From positions 1-64,000 of the forward strand of contig NZ_JABAFC010000011.1 in assembly GCF_012843435.1 (NCBI RefSeq): DNA of 64,000 nt, written 5' to 3'. Below are positions 54,958 through 63,919 of this stretch, piece after piece; the stretch's first letter is position 1; every line of letters starts with the position of its first letter. Position numbers and translations under genes: made by a program. The notes under the pieces were generated by a model. It had not been told where the DNA came from. It searched no databases and worked only from the letters and a program-made list of their open reading frames with translations. This stretch comes from Psychrobacillus sp. BL-248-WT-3. Its GTDB lineage: Bacteria; Bacillota; Bacilli; Bacillales_A; Planococcaceae.

Positions 54958-55827
54958 ATGGGGATTGGTTTAAAATTAAAGAATATATTAATGATTATTT
55001 TAGGTTCTGCAATATTTAGTTTCGGCTTTGTACACTTTAATATGCAAAACGAACTAGGGGAAGGCGGCTTTTCCGGAATAACATTAATTTTGTACTTTGT
55101 CTTTCATTTAGATGTATCTGTAATGAATTTAGTATTAAATATACCTATGTTTATTTTAGGTTGGAAGCTTTTAGGTAGGAGAGTGTTCTATTATACATTA
55201 ATCGGAACCTTTTCTGTTTCCGTATTCCTGAAAATTTCCCAAATCTACGAAATTCAGCTAGGAATTAATGATGATTTATTTTTAGCCTCTCTTTTTGCTG
55301 GTGTGTTTATAGGTGTTGGTTTAGGTATTATCTTCCGAGCTGGCGGAACGACTGGTGGCGTTGACATTATTGCTAGACTAGCCCAAAAGTATCTTGGTTG
55401 GAGTATGGGTAAAACCATGTTTATGTTTGATGCCGTGGTTATCATGGTTTCTTGGTTAACCTTCTTAGATATTCGTTCTATGATGTATACGCTTGTAGCA
55501 GTATTTGTAGGCGCACGTGTAATTGACTTTGTTCAAGAAGGTGCATATGCTGCTCGTGGAGCATTTATAATTTCTGACCATCAAGATGCTATTGCAAATA
55601 GGATTACAAATGAAATGGATCGCGGGGTTACCGTCTTAAAAGGATACGGACATTATACGAAAAAAGATCGTGAAGTATTGTATTGTGTCATTTCTAAAAA
55701 TGAAATTATCCGTTTAAAAACGATTATATCTTCTGTTGATCCGCATGCCTTTGTTTCGGTAACAGAAATGAACGATGTCATGGGCGAAGGCTTTACGTTA
55801 GATGAACAAAAAAAACCGTTGCTTTAA
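54958..55827 (+). CDS. ypjC: YitT-family membrane protein (YpjC type)
   Basis: 289 aa. Five or six membrane helices in residues 8-195 (DUF161 repeats) with the conserved GEGGFSGITLIL and FRAGGTTGGVDIIAR motifs, followed by a cytosolic DUF2179 domain (about 215-280, DRGVTVLKGYGHYTKKDREVLYCVI). This is the YitT/YpjC group of Bacillus. The transported or sensed substance is unknown. GAGGTGG precedes the ATG. Divergent from ypjD with about 100 bp between starts. Terminated by the hairpin at 55834. Confidence 0.88.
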   Translation: MGIGLKLKNILMIILGSAIFSFGFVHFNMQNELGEGGFSGITLILYFVFHLDVSVMNLVLNIPMFILGWKLLGRRVFYYTLIGTFSVSVFLKISQIYEIQLGINDDLFLASLFAGVFIGVGLGIIFRAGGTTGGVDIIARLAQKYLGWSMGKTMFMFDAVVIMVSWLTFLDIRSMMYTLVAVFVGARVIDFVQEGAYAARGAFIISDHQDAIANRITNEMDRGVTVLKGYGHYTKKDREVLYCVISKNEIIRLKTIISSVDPHAFVSVTEMNDVMGEGFTLDEQKKPLL

Positions 55828-55833
55828 ATTATG

Positions 55834-55876
55834 AAAGAGCATGCTCACACTTTTACAGTGTAAGCATGCTCTTTTG
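55834..55876 (+). terminator. Terminator of ypjC
   Basis: The stem AAGAGCATGCT/AGCATGCTCTT with CACAC/GTGT inside is followed by TTTG. It lies a few bases after the stop codon. Confidence 0.82.
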
Positions 55877-55899
55877 TTAAGAATTGTTGTTATTCATTA

Positions 55900-56288
55900 G
55901 GCTATGTTAAAGGGTAGGGTTGATTTATAATCCAAAGAAATCTTAGATCAGAGAGTAGAATTGATTTCCGCCCCAGCCGGACGCTTTCCGTGGGGTGAGC
56001 GATAAGCCATCACCCGTCGCTAACGCGCGCGGTTGTGATGTCTTATCTGTCTCACTCATCCCACTGGAGTCGCCGTCTGTCGCTCCAATCAATAAATGGG
56101 AACAGCTTTAGCATTGATAAAGAACTAATAAATTTACTCGCATAAACAAAGCTAAAAAACTGTCACCAACCCCATTTTCATCATCTATTTATGTTCATAA
56201 TAGCCATTTGAAAGTTCAATTGTTTATGTTTACAGTCACTATAAAAAAGAATTGTTAGTCAAAATCAACCAAAAACTTTAACAAAGCT
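55900..56288 (-). repeat. Dispersed ~390-bp element, family 2 (full copy, minus orientation)
   Basis: 389 bp, the inverted counterpart of 36221-36611. Ends GGCTATGTTAAAGGGTAGGG and, on the opposite strand, AGCTTTGTTAAAGTTTTTGG then GTTGATT, giving imperfect terminal inverted repeats that match at 20 of 26 positions. Central hairpin GGTGAGCGATAAG/CTTATCTGTCTCAC. No open reading frame. Confidence 0.78.
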
Positions 56289-56300
56289 ATACATTAAAAG

Positions 56301-56330
56301 AGACTATCTCAACAAGCTAAGATAGTCTCC
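56301..56330. terminator. Hairpin between the repeat families
   Basis: GAGACTATCT (56301-56310) and AGATAGTCTC (56321-56330), a perfect 10-bp stem. T-rich on both outer sides, so it could stop readthrough from yugP on the minus strand or from ypjC. Confidence 0.65.
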
Positions 56331-56373
56331 TTTGTTTTATAAAATTCTGAAGCTATGGATAAATTGAGTTTAT

Positions 56374-56609
56374 CGCCTTGCCCCTCGGGGTCAAATGGTA
56401 AAAAGCTCCGGTGGCTGAGGAACTGCCTCCTCGCTTTTCTCCATTTGCCTGTCGGGGCAGACATAGGCGCTTGCGCTTTTCTTGTTGTCTAGCTTCAGCG
56501 CCTTGCCCCTCGGGGTCAAATGGTAAAAAGCTCCGGTGGCCGAGGAACTGCCTCCTCGCTTTTCTCCATTTGCCTGTCGGGGCAGACATAGGCGCTTGCG
56601 CTTTTCTTG
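56374..56609 (-). repeat. Dispersed structured repeat, family 1 (tandem pair)
   Basis: Two copies, at about 56374-56484 and 56499-56609 with a 125-bp period, of the element found once at 14248-14369. On the minus strand they start just after the stop codon of the yugP-type gene (56611), in the same orientation relative to the gene as at 14248. The two copies differ at only a few positions (for example GGCTGAGG against GGCCGAGG), which suggests recent duplication. Open frames across it are by-products. Confidence 0.82.
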
Positions 56610-56610
56610 T

Positions 56611-57291
56611 TTATTCGCTTCTTGACATTCCTGTATAGATTAATACTAAACGTAATAATTCTAATACGGCAACTGCTGCTGCTGCAACGTATGTTAATGC
56701 TGCTGCACTTAATACTTTTTTAGCGTGACGCTCTTCTTCGTTTCTAATTACTCCTAATGAAACCATTTGGTTCATAGCACGACTAGAAGCATTAAACTCT
56801 ACAGGAAGTGTAACGATTTGGAATACAACCCCCATAGCAAGAAGAATGATACCTAATAACAGCATATTAGTAGAAGTAGCAAAGATACCAATCATGATAA
56901 ATACCCATGATGCATTGGAAGAAATATTAGCTACTGGAACTAATTTGTGTCGTAATGTTAAAAAAGAGTAAGCCTCTTTATGTTGAATCGCATGACCAAC
57001 TTCATGGGCAGCTATTGCAGCTCCAGCCACAGAAGCCTCATGGAAGTTATGACTAGATAAAGCAACTATTTTCGTCATTGGGTTATAATGATCACTTAAA
57101 AACCCGCTACTTTCCACTACTTTTACTTCATATAAACCATTCTCATCTAATATTCGTCTAGCTACTTCTGCACCAGTCATTCCTGAAGTAGAGCGGACTT
57201 TGGAATATTTCTTATAGGTACTTTTTACTTTCATCTGTGCGTATAGTGGTAACAACAAAATTATCGCAAAATAAACGATATACATTCCCAA
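56611..57291 (-). CDS. yugP: YugP-type membrane zinc metalloprotease
   Basis: 226 aa. N-terminal membrane helix (about 3-18), zinc motif HEVGH (His96-Glu97-His100), then two or three C-terminal helices (about 125-160 and 195-220). It belongs to the YugP/DUF2268-like neutral zinc peptidase family; substrate unknown. The TTG at 57291 has GGGGG 8 bases upstream, while the ATG two codons later is further away. In B. subtilis yugP is elsewhere in the genome; here it occupies the place of ypjB. Confidence 0.88.
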   Translation of the reverse strand: MGMYIVYFAIILLLPLYAQMKVKSTYKKYSKVRSTSGMTGAEVARRILDENGLYEVKVVESSGFLSDHYNPMTKIVALSSHNFHEASVAGAAIAAHEVGHAIQHKEAYSFLTLRHKLVPVANISSNASWVFIMIGIFATSTNMLLLGIILLAMGVVFQIVTLPVEFNASSRAMNQMVSLGVIRNEEERHAKKVLSAAALTYVAAAAVAVLELLRLVLIYTGMSRSE

Positions 57292-57347
57292 CAGAAATTC
57301 CCCCTCTCGATATCTAATTAATATTTTATATGCTATTTACCTTGCAA

Positions 57348-57935
57348 TCAACTGATACGATTTGTCCTTTTCTGATATACGACATACGATAAGAGAATAC
57401 ACGCAATCGATAACCAGAAGGTAAAATAGCCTATATTACTAGCGTACTCACTTAGGCTTCTATACGTAGGCATTTGACCAAATACATAGTCTATCACATC
57501 ATTGTGGAGCGTCCAAATGGCTGCGATCACAATATGGACAAATTTAAATCGGTAAAAAGGAATATATAGAATAGCTTGAAGTGCCATAGCAAAATGTGAG
57601 CCTACTAGCATCCAGCCCATCCAGCCTATATCTCCAGTTTCTACTAACGTCCATAAATTCATAACAACAGCCCATAGTCCGTATTTCACAAGTGTAATAA
57701 GCGCTAAAGCTTCTATTAGTTTCCAGTTTTTATTCATTAGCCAACCTAAAAGAGCAAGTGTAAAAAATAGACTCGCCGTTGGACTATCCGGTACAAATAT
57801 TAGAAATTTTGTTTCAGTAACAGATAATTGGCCATTATACCAATAATATCCATAAATTGTTCCGATTAGGTTTACGTAAAATAACAACCACATGAATGAT
57901 TTATTGTAGAGCAACAATTTTATATCCGTCATCAT
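57348..57935 (-). CDS. ypjA: YpjA-family membrane protein (DUF1405)
   Basis: 195 aa with about six predicted membrane helices. Motifs VNLIGTIYGYYWY, FVPDSPTASLFFTLALLGW and LHNDVIDYVFGQMP are those of DUF1405/YpjA. Function unknown. It follows the qcrC terminator and precedes yugP on the same strand. The ribosome site is weak (GGAGTATGGG), and the second Met is an alternative start. Confidence 0.88.
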   Translation of the reverse strand: MMTDIKLLLYNKSFMWLLFYVNLIGTIYGYYWYNGQLSVTETKFLIFVPDSPTASLFFTLALLGWLMNKNWKLIEALALITLVKYGLWAVVMNLWTLVETGDIGWMGWMLVGSHFAMALQAILYIPFYRFKFVHIVIAAIWTLHNDVIDYVFGQMPTYRSLSEYASNIGYFTFWLSIACILLSYVVYQKRTNRIS

Positions 57936-58030
57936 ATATATTTCCCATACTCCCCTATTTTATTATAACTAGAATAACTATAATTTTTTGTGAAGAATTT
58001 GTAAAATTTCATTAAAGGAATAATTGCTAA

Positions 58031-58062
58031 AAAAAGAGAGTCAGTTACCTGACTCTCTTTTT
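58031..58062 (-). terminator. Terminator of qcrABC
   Basis: A 14-bp stem AAAAAGAGAGTCAG/CTGACTCTCTTTTT with short loop and T tract on the minus strand, 6 bases after the qcrC stop. It is almost symmetric, so it also stops plus-strand transcripts. Confidence 0.9.
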
Positions 58063-58067
58063 TTGGA

Positions 58068-58847
58068 TTATTCTGCTGGTTGTAAAGTTGTGATAAACTC
58101 AGCAAGCTGTTGTAATTCCTCTTCCGTTCCTTGGAATGTGCCACCTGGCATAGTTCCAATCCCTTCATGAGCAATTTCAACGATTTCTTCAGCTGTATAT
58201 TCTAAACCAATAAGTGGTTTACCTATACCGCCTTCAAAAGCATTACCGTGACAACCTATACATGATGAGCCCTGATATATTTCAAATCCAGGAGCAGTTT
58301 CATCAATTTCTACAGCCACTTCTTCTCTAATTTCACCTTGTGCTTTAGCAGCTTCCCAGTCGTGGTTAGCTACAGATTCCCAAGTTAAGAAAATAATTGA
58401 AGCGATAGCTAAAAGCATGAAACCAGTTGGTAATGGACGTTTCCATGGGCTTCTTTCCTTGCTTGTATCTAAGAATGGTACTAGTAAAAGTGCTCCGAAA
58501 GCAAGACCTGGCATAACGATTGCTCCAATGATGTTGTATGGTCCAGAAGCAAATTCGTATTTTAATAATTGATATAAAAATAGGAAATACCAGTCAGGTA
58601 AAGGAATATAAGCTGTGTCCGTTGGATCAGCTGGTCGCTCTAACGGCGATGGATGTTCAACTGTCAATACTAAATAACCGACTAAAAATACTGCTCCGAC
58701 TAACCATTCTTTTAGCAAGAAGTCAGGCCAGAAAGCTTCTGTTTTACCTGGATACTCAGAATAGTCTTTAGGAGTTTTCTTTTTACGGCTAGAAGGATCC
58801 GTTACACGAGAATCTCCAACAAATTTCAAACCTTTTCCGCGATGCAT
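58068..58847 (-). CDS. qcrC: Menaquinol:cytochrome c reductase, subunit IV-cytochrome c fusion
   Basis: 259 aa. The N-terminal half resembles subunit IV of b6f complexes, with three membrane helices (about 48-63, 85-125, 141-157) and the Qo-site PDWY motif (IPLPDWYFLFLYQLLKYE). The C-terminal half (about 185-259) is a membrane-tethered cytochrome c with C196-I-G-C199-H200 and a TMPGG axial Met. This fused form is characteristic of Bacillus QcrC. It passes electrons to a small cytochrome c and so to oxidases such as the ba3 enzyme at 20.5 kb. Confidence 0.96.
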   Translation of the reverse strand: MHRGKGLKFVGDSRVTDPSSRKKKTPKDYSEYPGKTEAFWPDFLLKEWLVGAVFLVGYLVLTVEHPSPLERPADPTDTAYIPLPDWYFLFLYQLLKYEFASGPYNIIGAIVMPGLAFGALLLVPFLDTSKERSPWKRPLPTGFMLLAIASIIFLTWESVANHDWEAAKAQGEIREEVAVEIDETAPGFEIYQGSSCIGCHGNAFEGGIGKPLIGLEYTAEEIVEIAHEGIGTMPGGTFQGTEEELQQLAEFITTLQPAE

Positions 58848-58888
58848 ATTGTCCCCTCCTTTTAAGAATTATCTGTTCCACTTACCCA

Positions 58889-59563
58889 TTATAGTGGTCC
58901 AGAAATACCTTGACGACGAATCATGATAAAGTGAGCTGCAAGTAAAGCAAAAAGAGCAGCCGGCAAGAAGAATACATGAATCGCGAAGAATCTTGTTAAT
59001 GTTTGTGCACCGATGATTGTCTCATCACCAGCTAATAATGTTTTGATCATGCCACCGATAACCGGTACAGATGCGGCAATTTCAATACCTACTTTTGTAG
59101 CGAACAATGCTTTCATGTCCCAAGGAAGTAGGTAACCTGTAAATCCTAAACCTAACATAACAGCGAAGATTAATACTCCGACCATCCAGTTTAGTTCACG
59201 AGGTTTTTTGTAAGAACCAGTAAAGAATACACGTAAAGTATGTAAGAACATCATAACAATTACAAGAGATGCTCCCCAGTGATGCATTCCACGCACGATT
59301 TCACCGAATGCTACTTCATTTTGAAGGTAGTAAACTGATTCCCATGCATTCTCGATATCCGGTACATAATACATTGTTAAGAACATACCAGATAGAATTT
59401 GAATAACTGTAATGAAGAACGTTAATCCCCCGAAACAATAAACAAATGCTGAGAAATGATGTGCAGGGTTTACGTGTTCTGGTACTTCATGGTCTGCAAT
59501 ATCACGCCATATAGGTGTAATATCAAGACGTTCATCCACCCAATCATAGATTTTATTAAGCAC
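58889..59563 (-). CDS. qcrB: Menaquinol:cytochrome c reductase cytochrome b subunit
   Basis: 224 aa, b6 type with four membrane helices. Heme-ligand histidines occur in the helix of FSAFVYCFGG and in ASLVIVMMFLHTLRVF, with others in the fourth helix (FAIHVFFLPA). Cys43 occupies the place of the cysteine that covalently binds the extra heme c_i in B. subtilis QcrB and cytochrome b6. GTG start with AAGGGGG upstream. Middle gene of qcrABC. Confidence 0.96.
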   Translation of the reverse strand: MLNKIYDWVDERLDITPIWRDIADHEVPEHVNPAHHFSAFVYCFGGLTFFITVIQILSGMFLTMYYVPDIENAWESVYYLQNEVAFGEIVRGMHHWGASLVIVMMFLHTLRVFFTGSYKKPRELNWMVGVLIFAVMLGLGFTGYLLPWDMKALFATKVGIEIAASVPVIGGMIKTLLAGDETIIGAQTLTRFFAIHVFFLPAALFALLAAHFIMIRRQGISGPL

Positions 59564-59583
59564 TGATGTCGTACCCCCTTACA

Positions 59584-60087
59584 TTAAACTAATGTGTTAG
59601 TTATAGCTTTTCCAATTTCTAAGAAACCGTTATTTTCACGTACTTCAAATTGATCCAACGGACCTAGAGGTGGTGTTTTTGCAACATTCTGTCCGTTTTT
59701 CTCGTAACGGCCTGCGTGACATGGACAGAAAAATTGATTTTTGTGTGCTGGGTCACCTTCCCAGTTAACTGTGCATCCTAAGTGCTTACATACTGGAGAC
59801 AATGCAATAATGCTATCTCCTTCTTTGTAAACCCATGCAGCGCTAGTTACATCAGACTTGTACCAGGCATCTACCTGCTCGAAAGTAAAGTCTACTCGTT
59901 CAGGAACCTCAGTAAGGTCTGCAATCTTCTTCTCAGTCAGTACATAATCTCCACCTTCTGATTTTTGCAATACAGGATCAACTGCAAAACGTACCATTGG
60001 CATAAGCATACCTGCTGCCATGAATCCGCCAACACCTGTTAATGTATAACTTAAAAATTGGCGTCTTGATACTTTATTGTTACTCAT
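59584..60087 (-). CDS. qcrA: Menaquinol:cytochrome c reductase Rieske iron-sulfur subunit
   Basis: 167 aa. A twin-arginine-like N-terminus (SRRQFLSYTL) followed by one membrane helix points to Tat-dependent insertion. The Rieske 2Fe-2S ligands are Cys100/His102 in CKHLGC and Cys121/His124 in CPCHAG; Cys105 and Cys123 can form the stabilising disulfide. The ribosome site AGGGGGGAAAAGG precedes the ATG. First gene of qcrABC, behind the promoter at 60162-60190. Confidence 0.96.
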   Translation of the reverse strand: MSNNKVSRRQFLSYTLTGVGGFMAAGMLMPMVRFAVDPVLQKSEGGDYVLTEKKIADLTEVPERVDFTFEQVDAWYKSDVTSAAWVYKEGDSIIALSPVCKHLGCTVNWEGDPAHKNQFFCPCHAGRYEKNGQNVAKTPPLGPLDQFEVRENNGFLEIGKAITNTLV

Positions 60088-60161
60088 CCTTTTCCCCCCT
60101 CTAACTTAAAGGTCAGTCCAATGGACATACTTGCTTGAATTAATAATACTAGGACATTTCA

Positions 60162-60190
60162 ATGATATATCAATAAAAAAGGAAGGTCAA
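60162..60190 (-). promoter_or_regulatory. Sigma-A promoter of qcrABC
   Basis: Minus-strand -35 TTGACC (60185-60190), a 17-bp spacer and -10 TATCAT (60162-60167), with a predicted start near 60155. A palindrome GTCCAATGGAC at 60116-60126 lies in the leader and could be an operator. Confidence 0.75.
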
Positions 60191-60244
60191 TAATTCCTGC
60201 TACGAATTATGAACTTTGTGAACAAATAATGAAACATATTGTCA

Positions 60245-60691
60245 CTAATTCGCCCACTTATTCGCAAAACGAGGGATTAATTGTCTTAATTGATCCTCCA
60301 ATACGGATAATTTCATTTTTTGATCCATGGAATCAAGTGGTATTGATGGGAACCACAGGACATTTTGTTCCTCTCCCATTGTACTCCACTCTCTGTCAGA
60401 AGTAACGTAAAAGATATGTTTAAATCCAGCTTTTTTAAATTCTTCATTCCAAGCCTCCAATAATGATAGCTTGTCCTGAGATCCTGTATAAGAGAAGGAA
60501 GGAAATAAAACGATCCTTCCTTTGAACTGATTTTCAATTGTATTTGCTAGCGACAAAGTAAAATCTGCAGCTGAGGCAGCAAATGGAAATCCATGCTCTG
60601 AACCATCTATTAATATAAGTGGGACTATCGCTGTGTCAATATATTCTTTTTGTGCTTGAAAAACTGTGCTATCTTTTCCGTTCCAATGCAT
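60245..60691 (-). CDS. ypiF: YpiF-family protein (DUF2487)
   Basis: 148 aa from ATG at 60691, which follows AGGAGAG and equals the length of B. subtilis YpiF. The frame extends 32 codons upstream without a ribosome site. Soluble alpha/beta protein with the conserved FPSFSYT and WFPSIPLDSMD segments. Function unknown. Encoded between ypiB and qcrA, the usual Bacillus order. Confidence 0.85.
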   Translation of the reverse strand: MHWNGKDSTVFQAQKEYIDTAIVPLILIDGSEHGFPFAASAADFTLSLANTIENQFKGRIVLFPSFSYTGSQDKLSLLEAWNEEFKKAGFKHIFYVTSDREWSTMGEEQNVLWFPSIPLDSMDQKMKLSVLEDQLRQLIPRFANKWAN

Positions 60692-60701
60692 GTTATCTCT
60701 C

Positions 60702-61253
60702 CTATTTTTCTCTATACGGTAGATTTTTCCATAGTGCGGAAAGTTCGAGAAACTTTTCTTTATTATTATCATCAATTGCTTGATCAATCTGTTTTTTTAG
60801 TTGTTCGGCCTGAAAAGATTGCAAGCTTTCGGTTAAAATATCCTCTGCAATTAGCTTATCTTTTTCACTAATATGCAGATATTTGGGCATATACGGGTTT
60901 TCTTCTAATACTGCTAAATACTCGGGACTTGGGGGCAGTGTTTGAAAGTTCAATTGTATATACATCTCTTCATCTGGGTTTAAGCGAAGATCGTGAAAAG
61001 ATTTTTCAGCATCTGCTGTCATGATACTACCTTTATAAAATCTAAAAGGTATTCCGGAGGATGTAGTAACAGACATAATCATAGCTCTTGGACAATAATG
61101 GGCTTCCTCCACAAAGTGTACATTGTTCAACATTGTTTCGTGGCTTATTAAGTAATTTAAAATCCACACACATTCTCTTCTCTTCATTTGATACTTTTTC
61201 AGAAACCAACGGACAAATTCTTTTTTCTCACCAACTGAAACAGAAGCAGTCAC
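60702..61253 (-). CDS. ypiB: YpiB-family protein (UPF0302)
   Basis: 183 aa from GTG at 61253. AAGGAGAGG lies 6 bases upstream and the resulting N-terminus (TASVSVGEKKEFVRWFLKKYQ) matches the family; the ATG at 61274 overlaps the ypiA stop and sits before that ribosome site. Conserved segments RRECVWILNYL, TADAEKSFHDLRL and YLAVLEENPYMP are present. Function unknown. Coupled to ypiA. Confidence 0.88.
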   Translation of the reverse strand: MTASVSVGEKKEFVRWFLKKYQMKRRECVWILNYLISHETMLNNVHFVEEAHYCPRAMIMSVTTSSGIPFRFYKGSIMTADAEKSFHDLRLNPDEEMYIQLNFQTLPPSPEYLAVLEENPYMPKYLHISEKDKLIAEDILTESLQSFQAEQLKKQIDQAIDDNNKEKFLELSALWKNLPYREK

Positions 61254-61273
61254 ATAACCTCTCCTTCCTATCA

Positions 61274-62518
61274 TTATTCCATCATGTCAAACCATTCACT
61301 GTTTTCTGGCTGAAGCTCTTGTAATATCGAAATAATTTCTCTTGCTTCTTCACGTTTACCATCTTCTAAAAGGAAGTATAAGTACTTTTCCAAAAATGCT
61401 GCATCCTCTTTATGTTCAGTATATGCAAGCTTATAAAATTCGTATGCTTTTTCATACATTTCTAACCGCTCATATGCTGTGGCTAAAAGGGGATACATAG
61501 AAGACATCTCAAATTGCTCTTGCTTTAAGGTTTCATAGAGGTCAATTAACTCCTCATCCATTTCCTCCTGGGAGAACAAGGAAGAAAGTATGTAAATAGC
61601 ATCCATGTACTCAGGGTCTAATGCGATTGCTTCCTGAAGAAAACCTTCTGCTTCTTTCACTCTACCCAATTTTAGAGAAATTTTACCTGCAAATAAATAA
61701 TATTCTTTTTCAAATTCATCTCTAGCGATTCCATCTGTAATAGCACTCAGTGCTTCCTCATTCTTTTCAAGCATAGCGTATGTTTCCGCTAAAAGCATAT
61801 AGCCAGAGAAGAAATCTGGGTCTATTTCTAAAAGATGATTTAAATGTTTTGCAGCCGTTTCATACTGTCTAACTTGGAAAAATGCATATCCTGCCTGAAA
61901 AAGAACCTCTGGTGCAGCTTCCTTTTGAAGGGCCTCTGTATAATAAGGGATAGCCTCTTCATAAGCTGCTCCAGCACTATAGATTTCAGCTATTTTTAAT
62001 GAAAGATCCACTCCTTGCAGCTCACTTTTAGAAGCTAAAAGATCTTCCATAAGTCTCGCAGCCTCTAAATACCGTCCAGTTTCAAATAAAAGTTCTCCTT
62101 TTGCATATTGCAAAAGTGGCTCTCCCGGTAATAGAGCAATTGCTTCTTCTATTTTATGTTCGGCAACCTCATATAAACCAATCATTTGATAATAATCAGC
62201 TAATGTAAGTAAGGCCTGTGGATAGGACTCGCTGTTCTTCTCTATATTACTTAGCATTTCCAAAGCATCGTCCTCTTTATTCAATTCTAAAAATAATTGT
62301 GCGAGGTCTATTTTCAGTTGGTCTTCCTCTGGAAATAAAAAGTTTAAATTCTCTAACGTTTTTATTGCCTCTTGTATAAAACCATATTCTGTTAATAAGT
62401 CTGCTAATCCATACTGCTCGTCAGGATTTTCCTCTAGTAAGAAAGCATCTACCATGCCATCAAGCTTTTCTATATCTCCATCCTCCATAACTCGGATAAA
62501 GGGAATCATTTTTTCCAT
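61274..62518 (-). CDS. ypiA: TPR-repeat protein YpiA
   Basis: 414 aa built of about ten tetratricopeptide repeats (for example KQYETAAKHLNHLLEIDPDF and MYEKAYEFYKLAYTEHKED), acidic, with no signal peptide. It corresponds to B. subtilis YpiA, encoded between aroE and ypiB. A protein-interaction scaffold is likely; partners unknown. A terminator separates it from aroE, so it probably has its own promoter in 62519-62582. Confidence 0.9.
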   Translation of the reverse strand: MEKMIPFIRVMEDGDIEKLDGMVDAFLLEENPDEQYGLADLLTEYGFIQEAIKTLENLNFLFPEEDQLKIDLAQLFLELNKEDDALEMLSNIEKNSESYPQALLTLADYYQMIGLYEVAEHKIEEAIALLPGEPLLQYAKGELLFETGRYLEAARLMEDLLASKSELQGVDLSLKIAEIYSAGAAYEEAIPYYTEALQKEAAPEVLFQAGYAFFQVRQYETAAKHLNHLLEIDPDFFSGYMLLAETYAMLEKNEEALSAITDGIARDEFEKEYYLFAGKISLKLGRVKEAEGFLQEAIALDPEYMDAIYILSSLFSQEEMDEELIDLYETLKQEQFEMSSMYPLLATAYERLEMYEKAYEFYKLAYTEHKEDAAFLEKYLYFLLEDGKREEAREIISILQELQPENSEWFDMME

Positions 62519-62576
62519 AACATCACCATTCCTTCTCTACTATTTAATCGTACAAGAACTTTGAAGGTTGAACAAG

Positions 62577-62603
62577 AAAAAGACTCTCCTTGATCAGGAG
62601 AGT
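62577..62603 (-). terminator. Terminator of aroE
   Basis: ACTCTCCT (62583-62590) pairs with AGGAGAGT (62596-62603); on the minus strand TTTTTC follows. Confidence 0.82.
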
Positions 62604-62616
62604 ATGGGAAATTTAT

Positions 62617-63906
62617 TTATTTTATGACATTTTCTAAGTGTTCAAAGAAATTTGGATAGGAAACGGCTATACATTCTTGGTTATCTATTGAAACTATACC
62701 ATCAGTTACTAACGCAGCAATAGCTGCCATCATTCCAATACGATGATCTCCGTATGTAGAAAGTTCGCCACCATGCAATGGAGTTGGCCCCTCAATGACC
62801 ATTCCATCTTCTGTTGGATTAATATTCGCTCCAAGCTTTCTCAGTTCATTGACCACGGCATCAATACGATTAGTTTCTTTTACCTTTAACTCCTCCGCGT
62901 TTTTAATAATTGTTTTACCTTTAGCTTGTGTGGCAAGAAGTGCTATTACTGGTATCTCATCTATTAACCTTGGAATGAGATCTCCGCCAATTTCAGTTCC
63001 TACTAAATTAGAAGTTTCTATCGTTAGCGTACCAATCGGCTCGTGACTTGCATTATTTTGTGTCTCAATAGTTAATGTGGCACCCATTGCTTTTAGCACA
63101 TCTATAATTCCTGTACGGGTTTCGTTCAACCCAACATTAGTTAGCACAAGCTTACTATCTAAAGCAATAGCCCCAGCAACTAAGAAAAATGCTGCAGAAG
63201 AAATATCACCAGGGACTACAACGTGTGCTCCTGTTAGCTTTTGTCCACCCTGAAGGCTAATTACATTGTCTTTTACTGAAATTTCTGCTCCGAAATGCTT
63301 GAGCATCTTTTCTGTATGATCTCGAGTGGTTTCTAGCTCTTCTACAACAGTCTCACCTTGTGAATTTAGAGCAGCTAGCAATATAGCAGATTTCACTTGA
63401 GCACTGGCTACAGGCATTTTATAATGAATCGCTTTTAGGGTTGTCCCCTCTACGGCAATAGGGGTGTATTGTCCATTCGCTCGACCTATTAGCTTGGCTC
63501 CCATTTGCTTGAGCGGCTCTGTGACTCGCTTCATTGGTCGTTTTTGAATAGACTCGTCGCCTATTAACACAGAAGAAATACTAGAGCCTGCTAGAATCCC
63601 AAGCATTAGACGAGTCGTTGTACCTGAATTCCCTGTATATAAAATTTCATCAGGTTCCTTCCAAGTAGAAATCCCTTTGCTATCGATTTGCACATGCTCA
63701 CCGTCTACCTTAATATCTACACCAAGCTTGCCGAAACAATCAATCGTACTTAGGCAATCGTCACTTTGTAGAAACCCCTCTACCGTTGTTGTTCCTTCCG
63801 CGATAGCCCCAAACATAATCGAACGGTGGGAGACTGATTTATCTCCTGGTATTTTAATGCTTCCTTGTAATGAAGGCTTACCAAAGTTTAAAAGTTTAAC
63901 TGTCAT
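62617..63906 (-). CDS. aroE: 3-phosphoshikimate 1-carboxyvinyltransferase (EPSP synthase)
   Basis: 429 aa (aroA in E. coli naming). ATG at 63906 has GGGAGG 10 bases upstream and gives the family length of about 428; the frame opens 17 codons earlier without support. Shikimate-pathway step joining phosphoenolpyruvate to shikimate 3-phosphate. Motifs [40 protein letters not shown] and LKVKETNR are present. Located after tyrA as in B. subtilis. The GNSGTTTR loop (rather than GNAGTAMR) is characteristic of class II enzymes. Confidence 0.96.
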   Translation of the reverse strand: MTVKLLNFGKPSLQGSIKIPGDKSVSHRSIMFGAIAEGTTTVEGFLQSDDCLSTIDCFGKLGVDIKVDGEHVQIDSKGISTWKEPDEILYTGNSGTTTRLMLGILAGSSISSVLIGDESIQKRPMKRVTEPLKQMGAKLIGRANGQYTPIAVEGTTLKAIHYKMPVASAQVKSAILLAALNSQGETVVEELETTRDHTEKMLKHFGAEISVKDNVISLQGGQKLTGAHVVVPGDISSAAFFLVAGAIALDSKLVLTNVGLNETRTGIIDVLKAMGATLTIETQNNASHEPIGTLTIETSNLVGTEIGGDLIPRLIDEIPVIALLATQAKGKTIIKNAEELKVKETNRIDAVVNELRKLGANINPTEDGMVIEGPTPLHGGELSTYGDHRIGMMAAIAALVTDGIVSIDNQECIAVSYPNFFEHLENVIK

Positions 63907-63919
63907 AGTTGATTCCTCC

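Noticed and set aside
56353-56638. Frames of 75-78 codons at the tandem repeat
   Set aside because: They read through both copies of the non-coding element, repeating the same peptide, and no ribosome site precedes them.
57932-58180. 82-codon minus-strand frame
   Set aside because: It overlaps the end of qcrC and its terminator in another frame and has no ribosome site.
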